From the NCBI RefSeq assembly GCF_026339955.1, contig NZ_JAPEPW010000001.1, positions 7,399,001 through 7,463,000 on the forward strand: 64,000 nt of DNA, written 5' to 3'. The translations under genes and the position numbers were made by a program. This stretch comes from Streptomyces sp. NBC_01549 (lineage in GTDB: Bacteria > Actinomycetota > Actinomycetes > Streptomycetales > Streptomycetaceae). Numbering within the stretch: position 1 is the first letter of the stretch; every line of letters starts with the position of its first letter. This document shows positions 16,263 to 24,545 of the stretch, one piece after another. The notes beneath the pieces are model-generated. The model was not told where the DNA came from. It saw only the letters and a program-made list of their open reading frames with translations, and made no database searches.

Positions 16263-18956
16263 ATGACGGACGACGAGCGCGACCGCCCCACCGTGCACGC
16301 TCTGCTCGCGGACGGCACCACCGTGTGCATACGGTCCGTGGGGCCCGGTGACCACGAGCAGCTGCGAGGGCTCTACGAGGAGATGTCACCGGAGCACGTC
16401 CGGCTGCGGTTCTTCGCCGCCAGCCGCCGCTCCGCCGACCTGGCCGCCGACCGGGCCGCGGCGCCGGCCCGCCCCGGCTACCGGGCGCTGCTCGCAGAGA
16501 CGCAGGGCCGGGTGATCGGCCTGGCCGAGTACGAGACCGGCGACGACCCCGAGACGGCCGAGATGTCGATCGCCGTGGCCGACGGGCTGCACCACCGGGG
16601 TGTCGGCACCCTCCTGGTGGAACACCTCGTCTCCGCCGCCCGTGCGGACGGTGTCACCACGTTCACCGCCGACGCGCTCAGCGAGAACTACGAGGTGCTG
16701 CGGCTCTTCACCGATCTGGGCCTGCGCGCCGGACGCCGATTCGAGGGTCCGGAGGTGCGCTGCACCATCGCGCTCGACGAGGACGACACCTATCTCGCGG
16801 CTGTCGAGGCCCGCGGCCGGGCCGCCGACGTCGCCAGCCTGGAACCGCTGTTGCGCCCCGACGCGGTCGCCGTGGTCGGCGCCGGACGCAGGCCCGGATC
16901 GGTGGGGCGGGCCCTCCTGCACCATCTGCACGCGGGGGGCTTCACCCGACGGCTCTTCGCGGTGAACCCCCACGTCTCCTCGATCCTCGGCGTGCCCTCC
17001 TATCCGTCGGTCAGCTCACTGCCCAAGGTCCCCGATCTCGCGGTCCTCGCGATACCCGCGGACGCCCTGCCAGCCACGGCCGAAGAGTGCGGCAAGGCCG
17101 GCGTACGGGCGCTGCTCGTGGTGACGGCCGGGCTCGACCCCGACCAGGCGGAAGCGCTCATGACCGCGTGCCGCACCTACGGTATGCGGCTGGTCGGCCC
17201 CAACTGTCTCGGCGTCTCCAACACCGAGCCGAGGCTCCGCCTCGACGCCACCTTCGCGGCCGATCACCCGCGCCCCGGCACGGCGGGCGTCGCCGTACAG
17301 TCCGGCGGCGTGGGCATCGCCCTGCTCGACGGGCTGTCCCGGCTCGGCATCGGCGTCTCGTCCTTCGTGTCGCTCGGCGACAAGTACGACGTCAGCGGCA
17401 ACGACATGCTCCAGTGGTGGGAGAGCGACGGCCGCACCGACCTCGCGCTGCTGCACCTGGAGTCCTTCGGCAACCCGCGGGCGTTCTCCCGCACCGCCCG
17501 GCGCGTGACCCGCCGGATGCCCGTTCTGACGGTCGACGCGGGCCGTACCGAGGCAGGTCGCCGTGCTGCCGCCTCGCACACCGCGGCCGCCGCGACCCGG
17601 ACCATGACCCGACAGGCGCTGTTCACCCAGGCGGGCATCACCGCAACCCGCTCGGTGGGGGAACTCCTCGAAACCGCCGCCCTGTTGCACGCCCAGCCAC
17701 TCCCGGCCGGGACCCGCGTGGCGATCGTCACCAACGCCGGCGGTGCGGGTGTCCTCGCCGCGGACGCTTGCGCCGAGGCCGGACTGTCCCTGCCCACCCC
17801 CACCCCCGAACTGATCGACGACCTGCTTGCGGTGCTGCCCGAGGGCGCCGCCGTGGGCAACCCCGTCGACGCCACGGCGGCCGTCACGGAGGACCAGCTC
17901 AGGGACTGTGTGGACCGGCTCCTGCGGTACCCGGGCATCGACACCGTGCTACTGGCCCTCGTCCCCACCGCCGTCGCCGTGGCGACCGGCGACGACCTCG
18001 TCCGCGCCGTCACCGACGGCCCCGGACGGCGGGAACGGCCGGTCGCCGTCGTACGCCTGGAGCAGGACCTGCCGGTCAAACTGCTGCCCGGGCGAGACGG
18101 CGGCGCCATCCCCTCGTACGCCGAACCGGTCGCGGCGGCACGGGCACTGGTGCACGCCGCCCGTCGCACGACCTGGCTGAACCGGCCCGCGGGCACGATC
18201 CCGGAGCTGGTGGAGGTGGACCCGGCCCGGGCGCACACGGTCGCCGAGACCTACCTCGCCGCCCATCCGGACGGCGGCTGGCTCGACCCGCGCACCTGCG
18301 CCGAACTCCTCGCCTGCTACGGCATTCCGCAACTTCCGTGGGCCTGGGCCGAGACCGAGGACGACGCCGTCATCGCCGCGGAACGGCTGCGCGGTGCTGA
18401 CGGCCGCGTGGTCATGAAGGCCCAGTGGCCCGGCCTGGTCCACAAGACCGAACAGCACGCGATCCATCTCGACCTCCAGGGCGACGCCCAAGTACGCGCC
18501 GCCTTCCGGGACTTCGAGACCCGGTTCGCCGGACTCATGACCGGAGTCGTCCTCCAGCCGCTGGCCGCGCGCGGCACCGAGCTGTTCGCGGGCGTGGCGC
18601 AGGACGACGTCTTCGGCCCCCTGGTGCTGTTCGGGCTCGGCGGCACGGCGACCGAGGTGCTCGCCGACCACGCCGCCCGCCTCGCCCCGCTGACCGACCA
18701 CGACGTGCACGACCTGATCACCGCGCCGCGTTGCGCGCCGCTGCTGCTGGGCGCGCACGGCAGTCGGCCGGCCGATCTCCAGGGCCTCGAACAGCTCCTG
18801 CTGCGGCTGTCCCGCATGGCGGGCGACCTGCCGCAGCTCGCCGAGGCCGACTTCAACCCCGTCCTGGCGACACCCGCCGCGGTCACCGTGCTCGACGCAC
18901 GCGTCCGCCTGCTGCCGCGCCGCGCCCAGGACCCCTATCTGCGCCGACTGCGCTGA
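16263..18956 (+). CDS. GNAT acetyltransferase fused to ADP-forming acyl-CoA synthetase (Pat type)
   Basis: The 897-residue protein has an N-terminal GNAT domain (about 15-175; acetyl-CoA loop HHRGVGTLLVEHL). It is followed by CoA-binding, ligase-CoA and ATP-grasp regions of the NDP-forming acyl-CoA synthetase family (GAGRRPGSVGRALLHH; VGPNCLGVSN; VMKAQWPGLVHKTE). The SHTAAAA segment carries the His equivalent to the phosphorylated residue of active synthetases. Fusions of this kind are protein lysine acetyltransferases that regulate acetyl-CoA synthetase; whether the synthetase part is active is unclear. The chosen ATG follows GAGGAGG. A CBS-BON gene follows 12 bases later. Confidence 0.85.
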   Translation: MTDDERDRPTVHALLADGTTVCIRSVGPGDHEQLRGLYEEMSPEHVRLRFFAASRRSADLAADRAAAPARPGYRALLAETQGRVIGLAEYETGDDPETAEMSIAVADGLHHRGVGTLLVEHLVSAARADGVTTFTADALSENYEVLRLFTDLGLRAGRRFEGPEVRCTIALDEDDTYLAAVEARGRAADVASLEPLLRPDAVAVVGAGRRPGSVGRALLHHLHAGGFTRRLFAVNPHVSSILGVPSYPSVSSLPKVPDLAVLAIPADALPATAEECGKAGVRALLVVTAGLDPDQAEALMTACRTYGMRLVGPNCLGVSNTEPRLRLDATFAADHPRPGTAGVAVQSGGVGIALLDGLSRLGIGVSSFVSLGDKYDVSGNDMLQWWESDGRTDLALLHLESFGNPRAFSRTARRVTRRMPVLTVDAGRTEAGRRAAASHTAAAATRTMTRQALFTQAGITATRSVGELLETAALLHAQPLPAGTRVAIVTNAGGAGVLAADACAEAGLSLPTPTPELIDDLLAVLPEGAAVGNPVDATAAVTEDQLRDCVDRLLRYPGIDTVLLALVPTAVAVATGDDLVRAVTDGPGRRERPVAVVRLEQDLPVKLLPGRDGGAIPSYAEPVAAARALVHAARRTTWLNRPAGTIPELVEVDPARAHTVAETYLAAHPDGGWLDPRTCAELLACYGIPQLPWAWAETEDDAVIAAERLRGADGRVVMKAQWPGLVHKTEQHAIHLDLQGDAQVRAAFRDFETRFAGLMTGVVLQPLAARGTELFAGVAQDDVFGPLVLFGLGGTATEVLADHAARLAPLTDHDVHDLITAPRCAPLLLGAHGSRPADLQGLEQLLLRLSRMAGDLPQLAEADFNPVLATPAAVTVLDARVRLLPRRAQDPYLRRLR

Positions 18957-18968
18957 GGAGGAACGGAC

Positions 18969-19700
18969 ATGAGGCAGAACAAGGTCGGATCGGTGATGGC
19001 CACGGAGGTCGTCACGGCCCGGTACGGCACCCCCTTCAAGGAAGTGGCACGGCTGCTCACCGAGCACCGCATCAGCGGCCTGCCGGTGCTCGACGAGGAC
19101 GACAAGGTCCTCGGCGTGATCTCCGAGACCGACCTCATGGTGCGGCAGGCGGGTATACCGGACCCCTACGAGACGCCGCGCCGCTTCCGGTTCACTGGGC
19201 TGACCCGTGGAGCCCGACGGCAGGCCGCGAAGGGGCACGCACGTACCGCCGGACAGCTGATGTCCGTGCCACCGGTCACCGTGCACGCCGACGTGACCAT
19301 CGCTGAGGCCGCCCGGACCATGGCGCGCAGCCGTGTGGAGCGGCTGCCGGTGGTGGACGACGAGGACCGGGTCGTCGGCATCGTCACCCGCCGCGACCTG
19401 ATCCAGGTCTTCCTGCAGCCGGACGGCGTGATCCGCCGCGAGGTGATCGACGAGGTGCTGGTCCGCACGCTGTGGCTGGGCCCTTCGACCGTCGAGGTCG
19501 CCGTGTACGAGGGGGTCGTCACGCTGACCGGCCATGTGGAGCGCAGGAGCGAGGCGGAGATCGCCGTCTCCATGACCGACCGGATCGACGGAGTGGTCGC
19601 GGTGGTCGACAGGCTGACCTACCGGCTTGACGACTCGCACCTGCGGCCGGAAGAGCCGGCTCTGCACGGTGTGACCGAGGAATGGCTGCGCAAGCTGTGA
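18969..19700 (+). CDS. CBS-pair plus BON domain protein
   Basis: The 243-residue protein has CBS1 (about 1-60), CBS2 (about 92-150) and a BON domain (about 160-225). A GAGGAGG site precedes the ATG. It sits 12 bases after the acetyltransferase-synthetase gene and 22 bases before a flavodoxin gene, so the three are probably one transcript from the operator at 16165. The linker between CBS motifs (RRFRFTGLTRGARRQAAKGH) is basic and differs from the other CBS-BON proteins here. It probably binds an adenine nucleotide and may report energy charge to a partner. Confidence 0.9.
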   Translation: MRQNKVGSVMATEVVTARYGTPFKEVARLLTEHRISGLPVLDEDDKVLGVISETDLMVRQAGIPDPYETPRRFRFTGLTRGARRQAAKGHARTAGQLMSVPPVTVHADVTIAEAARTMARSRVERLPVVDDEDRVVGIVTRRDLIQVFLQPDGVIRREVIDEVLVRTLWLGPSTVEVAVYEGVVTLTGHVERRSEAEIAVSMTDRIDGVVAVVDRLTYRLDDSHLRPEEPALHGVTEEWLRKL

Positions 19701-19722
19701 GGGCGAGGGGAGGGGTACCGCC

Positions 19723-20232
19723 ATGCCGACCAAGGTGCTCGTCGCCTATGGGACGACGAACGGATCGACCGCGCGGATCGCGGAGACCATCGCGGAAGTG
19801 CTGCGCAAGGGGGGCGTGCCCGCCGAGGCGGTGCCCGCTCACTCGGTGACGGACGTCGAGTCGTACGACGCCGTGGTCGTGGGCGGTGGACTGTACGGGG
19901 GGCGCTGGCACAAGGACGCCCGCCGCTTCGTCCGTCGGCACGGCCGTGTGCTCGCCGGGCGTCCGCTGTGGTTCTTCAGCAGCGGTCCGCTCGACGCCTC
20001 GGCCACGGAGAAGGACATCCCGCCCGTTTCCGGCGTACGTCGGGCCATGACCCGGCTTGATGTCCGTGGGCATGTCACGTTCGGGGGCCGCCTGGAGGAA
20101 GGGGCCAAGGGATTCGTCGCCCGGAAGAGCGTTTCCTCCGGGAAGGGCGGGGACTTCCGTGACTTCGGGCAGATCGAGGCGTGGGCCACGGACATCGGAA
20201 CCGAACTGGTGTCCGGAGCGCGGTCGGGTTGA
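19723..20232 (+). CDS. Flavodoxin-domain protein
   Basis: The 169-residue protein begins with a flavodoxin FMN phosphate loop (YGTTNGSTARIAETIAEVL, residues 9-27) and has GGGLYGGRWHKDARRFVRRH and WFFSSGPLD, as in the flavodoxin/HemG-like group. It would bind FMN and act in electron transfer or as a quinone-dependent oxidoreductase; which is not clear. It ends the gene group that begins at 16263 and is followed by a strong terminator. Confidence 0.85.
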   Translation: MPTKVLVAYGTTNGSTARIAETIAEVLRKGGVPAEAVPAHSVTDVESYDAVVVGGGLYGGRWHKDARRFVRRHGRVLAGRPLWFFSSGPLDASATEKDIPPVSGVRRAMTRLDVRGHVTFGGRLEEGAKGFVARKSVSSGKGGDFRDFGQIEAWATDIGTELVSGARSG

Positions 20233-20253
20233 ACCCCGCGCCACTTCGGGACC

Positions 20254-20284
20254 GGGCGCAACCGGAACCTTTTCGGTTGCGCCC
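20254..20284 (+). terminator. Perfect-stem hairpin terminator
   Basis: An 11-base perfect stem (GGGCGCAACCG at 20254-20264 with 20274-20284) encloses a nine-base loop containing TTTT. It lies 21 bases after the flavodoxin stop codon. Confidence 0.75.
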
Positions 20285-20466
20285 TCAAACCGACCTGAAG
20301 CGTGATGCGACCGGACGGGACCCCGACGACGGCCCGATGGCCTGAACTGTGTTCAGAACTCCTGCCGTCGGAGCAGCGCGTGGTGCTGCCGAGGCCTCCC
20401 AGGCAGTACCGTGAGGGCAGGCGAACTGGTGCGCGGCCTTGTCCGCTTGATGGGCCGGAGGAAGCG
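20285..20466 (+). other. Leader region of the sensor kinase gene
   Basis: No gene and no close copy of the GGGCCGNNCGGCCC operator is visible between the terminator and the kinase start at 20467. The kinase therefore appears to have its own promoter outside the operator set, although none can be pinpointed by eye. Confidence 0.4.
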
Positions 20467-22227
20467 ATGGGCGCGGACACGCGTGGGGGATCCGAGCAGC
20501 ATCTGCCCAAGCTTCGCCTCGACGATCTGCTGGGCGAGCTGCAGGTACGCATCGACGCCGTCCGTGGCACTCGGGACCGCCTGCACAGCCTGCTGGAGGC
20601 CGTCCTGTCCGTCGGACGGGAGCTGGACCTGCCACAGGTGCTGCGCAGCATCGTCGAGGCAGCCGTGGTCCTGGTGGACGCCGAGTACGGGGCCCTGGGC
20701 GTGATCGGCGGCGACCGGAAGCTGTCCGCGTTCATCACCGTCGGCATCGACGACGAGTGGCGGTCCGAGATCGGGGCGCTGCCCAGTGGGCACGGGCTCC
20801 TCGGCGAGCTGATCCGGCACCCGGTGCCCCTGAGGCTGCCGGAACTCTCCGAGCACCCCGAGTCGTACGGCTTCCCCGCCCACCACCCGCCGATGCACTC
20901 CTTCCTCGGCGTGCCGATCCGGGTGCGCGACGAGGTCTTCGGGAACCTGTACCTCACCGAGAAGCGCAACGAGCGGGAGTTCGACGCGGAGGACGAGTCC
21001 GTCCTGTCGACGCTGGCGGTGGCCGCCGGCGTCGCCATCGAGAACGCGCGGCTGTACGAGGAGACCAGGCTCCGCGAACGCTGGCAGCGGGCCAGCGGGA
21101 AGGTCACCAGCGTCCTGCTGACCGGCGCACCCAGCGCGGAGGTGCTGGAGCTGATCGTCGACGAGGCCCGGAAGATCGTCTCCGCGGACATGGGAATGAT
21201 CGCGGAGGGCGTATCGGGCGAGGAGACGCTGCGGCCCGCGCTGGCCGTCGGACTCGGCGCGGAGCAGCGCGGCGGCCTGGTGATGTCGACCCGGGACGGT
21301 TTCGTCGGAGCCGCGCTGAGCTCCGCGGAGCCTGTGGTCAGCGCCGACATCGCACACGATGCCCGCGCGGGCGAGGGCGAAGCCCAGTGGGCCGGGCTCG
21401 GACCCGTCGTTGCGGTGCCGCTCGGTACCAGCGGGAAGGCCCGGGGTGTGCTGCTGCTCGGGCGTGTCCAGGGCGGCGCACCCTTCGGCGACGCGGACAC
21501 CGGACCGCTGCTCGGGTTCGCCGACCAGGCCGCATTGGCGCTGGAGCTCGCCGAGCGACGGCGGGACGCGGAACAGATCGCGCTGCTCCAGGACCGCGAC
21601 CGCATCGCCCGGGACCTGCACGACCTCGCCATCCAGCGGCTCTTCGCGGCCGGCATGACACTGCAGAGCGCCCAGCGCTTCATGGAACACGCCGAGGGCA
21701 TGGAGCGGCTGACGCGGACCGTCGACGACCTCGACGACACCATCAAGATCATCCGGTCCACGATCTTCGGCCTGCGGACGCACGGCGGGGCCGGCCGGGA
21801 GGGCAACGGCCTGCGCGGCCGGGTCTCCGAGGCGGTCACCGCCGCGACCACGTCGTTCGGGTTCGCGCCCGCGCTGCGGATCGAGGGTCTCGTAGAGACC
21901 GATGTCCCCGGCGACATCGCCGACCACGCCGTCGCGGTGCTCGGCGAAGCGCTGAGCAACGCGGCCCGGCACTCCGGAGCGCACGCCGTCGACGTCCGAC
22001 TCCAGTGCGCCGGGGGCGAGTTGACGCTCACCGTGACGGACGACGGCTGCGGGGTGTCGGGTGACGTACGGCGCAGCGGGCTGAAGAACATGGAGGAGCG
22101 GGCCGTCGCCCTCGGGGGCGTACTGACGCTCGGTGAACGGCCCGAGGGCGGTGGCACGCGGCTGGTGTGGCGGGTACCGGTGGGCGCACCCGGCGCGGGG
22201 CCGGGGCCCGGCCCCGCGAATGGCTGA
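20467..22227 (+). CDS. osdK: GAF-GAF sensor histidine kinase, DevS/OsdK type
   Basis: The 586-residue cytoplasmic protein has GAF-A (about 40-195), GAF-B (about 212-362), an HisKA_3-type dimerisation helix with RDLHDLAIQRLFAAG (His385) and an HATPase domain (LGEALSNAARHSGA; DDGCGV). GAF-A contains GFPAHHPPMHSFLGVPIRVRDEVFGNLYLTEK, nearly the same as mycobacterial DevS/DosS around the haem-ligating His, so one of His139/140 is the likely haem ligand. It would sense oxygen, NO or CO, or redox state, and phosphorylate the regulator at 22323. I chose the ATG after GGAGGAAGCG; upstream residues in frame do not look coding. Confidence 0.92.
   Translation: MGADTRGGSEQHLPKLRLDDLLGELQVRIDAVRGTRDRLHSLLEAVLSVGRELDLPQVLRSIVEAAVVLVDAEYGALGVIGGDRKLSAFITVGIDDEWRSEIGALPSGHGLLGELIRHPVPLRLPELSEHPESYGFPAHHPPMHSFLGVPIRVRDEVFGNLYLTEKRNEREFDAEDESVLSTLAVAAGVAIENARLYEETRLRERWQRASGKVTSVLLTGAPSAEVLELIVDEARKIVSADMGMIAEGVSGEETLRPALAVGLGAEQRGGLVMSTRDGFVGAALSSAEPVVSADIAHDARAGEGEAQWAGLGPVVAVPLGTSGKARGVLLLGRVQGGAPFGDADTGPLLGFADQAALALELAERRRDAEQIALLQDRDRIARDLHDLAIQRLFAAGMTLQSAQRFMEHAEGMERLTRTVDDLDDTIKIIRSTIFGLRTHGGAGREGNGLRGRVSEAVTAATTSFGFAPALRIEGLVETDVPGDIADHAVAVLGEALSNAARHSGAHAVDVRLQCAGGELTLTVTDDGCGVSGDVRRSGLKNMEERAVALGGVLTLGERPEGGGTRLVWRVPVGAPGAGPGPGPANG
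22195..22219 (+). terminator. Hairpin at the 3' end of the kinase gene
   Basis: An 11-base perfect GC stem (22195-22205 with 22209-22219) around a three-base loop overlaps the last kinase codons. The convergent response-regulator gene ends about 100 bases further on. Confidence 0.5.
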
Positions 22228-22322
22228 GACTGCCGGTGACCTGTGCGTCCGGTGTTCTTCGGCTGCGGGTGTTGGGGGCTGATCGCGGAGGTCACCGTGG
22301 CCTGAAGGGGCACTGCCCGGGG

Positions 22323-23024
22323 TCAGCGAGTCTGGTGGTCGGCGGTGTCGGGGTGCTCCAACTGGCTGGCCAGGACGGCCGCCTGGACCCTGCGCTGGAC
22401 GCCTAGTTTGGCCAGCAGCCGGGAGATGTGGTTCTTCACTGTCTTCTCGGACAGATAGAGCCTCTTGCCGATCTCCCGGTTGGTGAGACCGTCCCCGATC
22501 AGCGCGAGGATGTCACGCTCACGGGGCGAGAGACTGGCGAGCTCGGGAGCGAGTGCCGGGGCCTCGGTGGGGTCCGCGCGTAGAGACCGCATCAACCGGG
22601 CCGTCGTCGTGGGGTCCAGCATCGACTGACCGGAGGCCACCGTGCGGACCGCCGCGACCAGGTCGGAGCCCTTGATCTGCTTGAGCACATAACCGGAAGC
22701 TCCTGCCATGATCGCGTCGAGCAGGGCTTCCTCGTCGTCGAAGGACGTCAACATCAGACAGGCCAGTTCCGGCATCTGGCTGCGCAGCTCTCGGCAGACG
22801 CTGATCCCGTCGCCGTCCGGCAGACGTACGTCCAGGACGGCCACGTGCGGCCGCAGCGCCGGGCCGCGCACCAGTGCGTGCTCGACGCTGCCCGCGTCGC
22901 CGACCACCGAGATGTCCGGCTCGGCGTCCAGGAGATCGGTCAGACCGCGGCGCACCACCTCGTGGTCGTCCAGCAGGAAGACACGGATGGGGTTCTGTTC
23001 CGTGAAGGTGCGCGCCTCGGCCAT
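22323..23024 (-). CDS. osdR: LuxR-family response regulator, DevR/OsdR type
   Basis: The 233-residue protein has a receiver domain (acidic pair LLDDHE at 18-22, phosphoacceptor Asp65 in VLDVRLPDG, Thr/Lys switch residues LMLTS and VLKQ) and a C-terminal LuxR-type HTH. The recognition helix SEKTVKNHISRLLAKLGVQRR keeps the Lys-Lys-Asn residues that contact DNA in M. tuberculosis DevR. It is therefore the probable reader of the GGGCCGNNCGGCCC sites here. A perfect copy at 23113-23126 lies 89 bp upstream, suggesting autoregulation. It is convergent with, not in one operon with, the kinase gene. Confidence 0.93.
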   Translation of the reverse strand: MAEARTFTEQNPIRVFLLDDHEVVRRGLTDLLDAEPDISVVGDAGSVEHALVRGPALRPHVAVLDVRLPDGDGISVCRELRSQMPELACLMLTSFDDEEALLDAIMAGASGYVLKQIKGSDLVAAVRTVASGQSMLDPTTTARLMRSLRADPTEAPALAPELASLSPRERDILALIGDGLTNREIGKRLYLSEKTVKNHISRLLAKLGVQRRVQAAVLASQLEHPDTADHQTR

Positions 23025-23112
23025 GACGATCCCTTGTTCAGTTTCTGTGGCGGACTGTGGACCACGAGTTGGCTGTGACGACGATCATCACCCTCCCGGG
23101 TCGACCACACTA

Positions 23113-23126
23113 GGGCCGACCGGCCC
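23113..23126. promoter_or_regulatory. OsdR/DevR-type operator before the regulator gene
   Basis: GGGCCGACCGGCCC lies 89 bp upstream of the response-regulator start codon (23024) and just after the stop codon of the CBS-BON gene transcribed in the same direction. Autoregulation is inferred. Confidence 0.75.
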
Positions 23127-23155
23127 AACTTGAGCGTCGTCGTATCGGCCGCTGC

Positions 23156-23854
23156 TCACTGCTCCGGTCCGCGGGACGGCCCCGTGAGCTCGAACTCCAC
23201 GTCCACCACACCTTCGACGGCCCGCACCAGACGCGCGGCCACGGGCACCAACGAGGTGTCCCGGACACGCCCGGCGAGGGTGACGACCCCATCGTGCACT
23301 TGTACCCGCACAGGTGACAACGGCGCACGGAACAGATACGACACCACTTCGCGGCGCACCTCCTCGGCGATGTCCTCGTCGTCCCGCAGGAACACCTTCA
23401 GAAGGTCGCCGCGGCTGACGACGCCTTCGAGCAGGCCCACCTCGTCGACGACGGGGAGCCGCTTGACCTTGGCGTGCGCCATGGTCCGCGCGGCCTGCGC
23501 GAGAGTCGCGTTCGCCTGGACGGTGACGGCCGGGGCCGTCATCAGGTCCTCGGCGGTCACGGCGCCGGCCTTGGCGAGATCGGAGGGCCCCGGCAACTGC
23601 GTGATGGGGGTCCCCCCGGTCGAGCGGTGTCGAGACCGGGGGAGGTCGGGGTCGCCGTCGCGGAACTCCTCCTTGGGGAGCAGGTCGGCCTCGGAGACCA
23701 CGCCGATCACCCGGCCCTCACCCTCCAGAACGGGCAGCGCACTGACCTTCCACTGCTCCATCAACTGCACGATCTCCTTGAAGTTGGCCTTGCGGCCGAT
23801 GGCTGCGACGGTGTGGGTCATCACGTCGCTGACGATGTGCGGGGTGCCGTGCAC
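23156..23854 (-). CDS. CBS-pair plus BON domain protein
   Basis: The 232-residue protein has CBS1 (about 6-62), CBS2 (about 95-150) and BON (about 160-225). The GTG at 23854 follows AGGAG by five bases. The inter-CBS linker contains RSRHRSTGGTPITQ, encoded by a palindromic element at 23605-23650. The pseudogene at 998-1330 has a related segment at the same place (RSRFGATPSTRPSG), so the element predates their divergence. It lies upstream of the regulator gene and downstream of the cNMP-binding gene, all on the minus strand, and may be co-transcribed from the operator at 24432. Confidence 0.9.
   Translation of the reverse strand: MHGTPHIVSDVMTHTVAAIGRKANFKEIVQLMEQWKVSALPVLEGEGRVIGVVSEADLLPKEEFRDGDPDLPRSRHRSTGGTPITQLPGPSDLAKAGAVTAEDLMTAPAVTVQANATLAQAARTMAHAKVKRLPVVDEVGLLEGVVSRGDLLKVFLRDDEDIAEEVRREVVSYLFRAPLSPVRVQVHDGVVTLAGRVRDTSLVPVAARLVRAVEGVVDVEFELTGPSRGPEQ
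23605..23650 (+). repeat. Palindromic element within a CBS gene linker
   Basis: A 9-base stem, CCCCCGGTC (23613-23621) with GACCGGGGG (23634-23642), preceded by GGGGGTCCCCCC, lies in frame between the two CBS motifs. It resembles the element at 5139-5180 in form. Confidence 0.5.
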
Positions 23855-23882
23855 GGTGACTCCTAGGTGGATTGCGACGTGG

Positions 23883-24347
23883 TCAACTGAGACTTCCGCT
23901 GCCGTAGGGCGCGTACATGTCCAACAGCCGGGTCCTGGCCGACCGCAGTCGGCGGGCGACCGTGTCTCCCACCCACTGGCTCACGGCCATGCCCAGCGCC
24001 GGATCGGCCTGGCACATGGCGCGTACGACTTCGGCCTCGAACTCGTACGCGCGCACCGGGCTCGTGGCCTCGGCGCCCAGGTGCCAAGTGTGCGGTCCGA
24101 ACAGCCAGGACCAGCCGACGAGTTCGTTGTGCCCGACGGTCTCGATGACGGTCGCACGGCGGCCGGGCACGCGCATGTCGAGGGCCACCGTGCCGGTACG
24201 GATGATCCAGAACCGGTCCGCTCGCCGGCCCTCCTCGAACAGACGCGTTCCCAGCGGGAACGACACCTCCCGGGCGATGTGCATCAGCCGCTCGCCGTGC
24301 TCGGCGGGCAGCGCTCGCAGCATGCTGGAAGTGGGGGAAGCGTTCAT
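23883..24347 (-). CDS. Cyclic-nucleotide-binding domain protein without HTH
   Basis: The 154-residue protein is a Crp-like cNMP-binding beta-barrel (FPLGTRLFEEGRRADRFWIIRTGTVALDM, about residues 25-55; WSWLFGPHTWHLGAEA, about 78-93) followed by one C-helix. It ends where Crp proteins begin their DNA-binding domain, so it is a stand-alone sensor rather than a transcription factor. The usual phosphate-binding GExx[AS] box is replaced by VGWSWLFG, so cAMP binding is doubtful. An AGAGGA site precedes the ATG at 24347. The divergent operator at 24432 lies 85 bp upstream. Confidence 0.82.
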   Translation of the reverse strand: MNASPTSSMLRALPAEHGERLMHIAREVSFPLGTRLFEEGRRADRFWIIRTGTVALDMRVPGRRATVIETVGHNELVGWSWLFGPHTWHLGAEATSPVRAYEFEAEVVRAMCQADPALGMAVSQWVGDTVARRLRSARTRLLDMYAPYGSGSLS

Positions 24348-24431
24348 GATGGTGTCCTCTTCCTCGAGCTCCTCTTCCAGGAGCGCGACCCTGCCACCTC
24401 CAATCTCTTCCCCGGGCCGCCCTTCCACCAT

Positions 24432-24467
24432 GGGCCGAAGGGCCCCTCGGAAGGGCCTGCCCGGCCC
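24432..24467. promoter_or_regulatory. Paired OsdR/DevR-type operator, divergent
   Basis: 24432-24445 reads GGGCCGAAGGGCCC, one change from consensus. A degenerate second element at 24454-24467 (GGCCTGCCCGGCCC) is centred 22 bp away. It lies between the cNMP-binding protein (start 24347) and a USP gene (start 24546). Confidence 0.7.
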
Positions 24468-24545
24468 CTGCACCCGAGCACGGCCCGGTATCAGGCTCGA
24501 TGGGAGAAGAGGAATCCACCGGCATGCACGCAGGAGGTGCGGACC

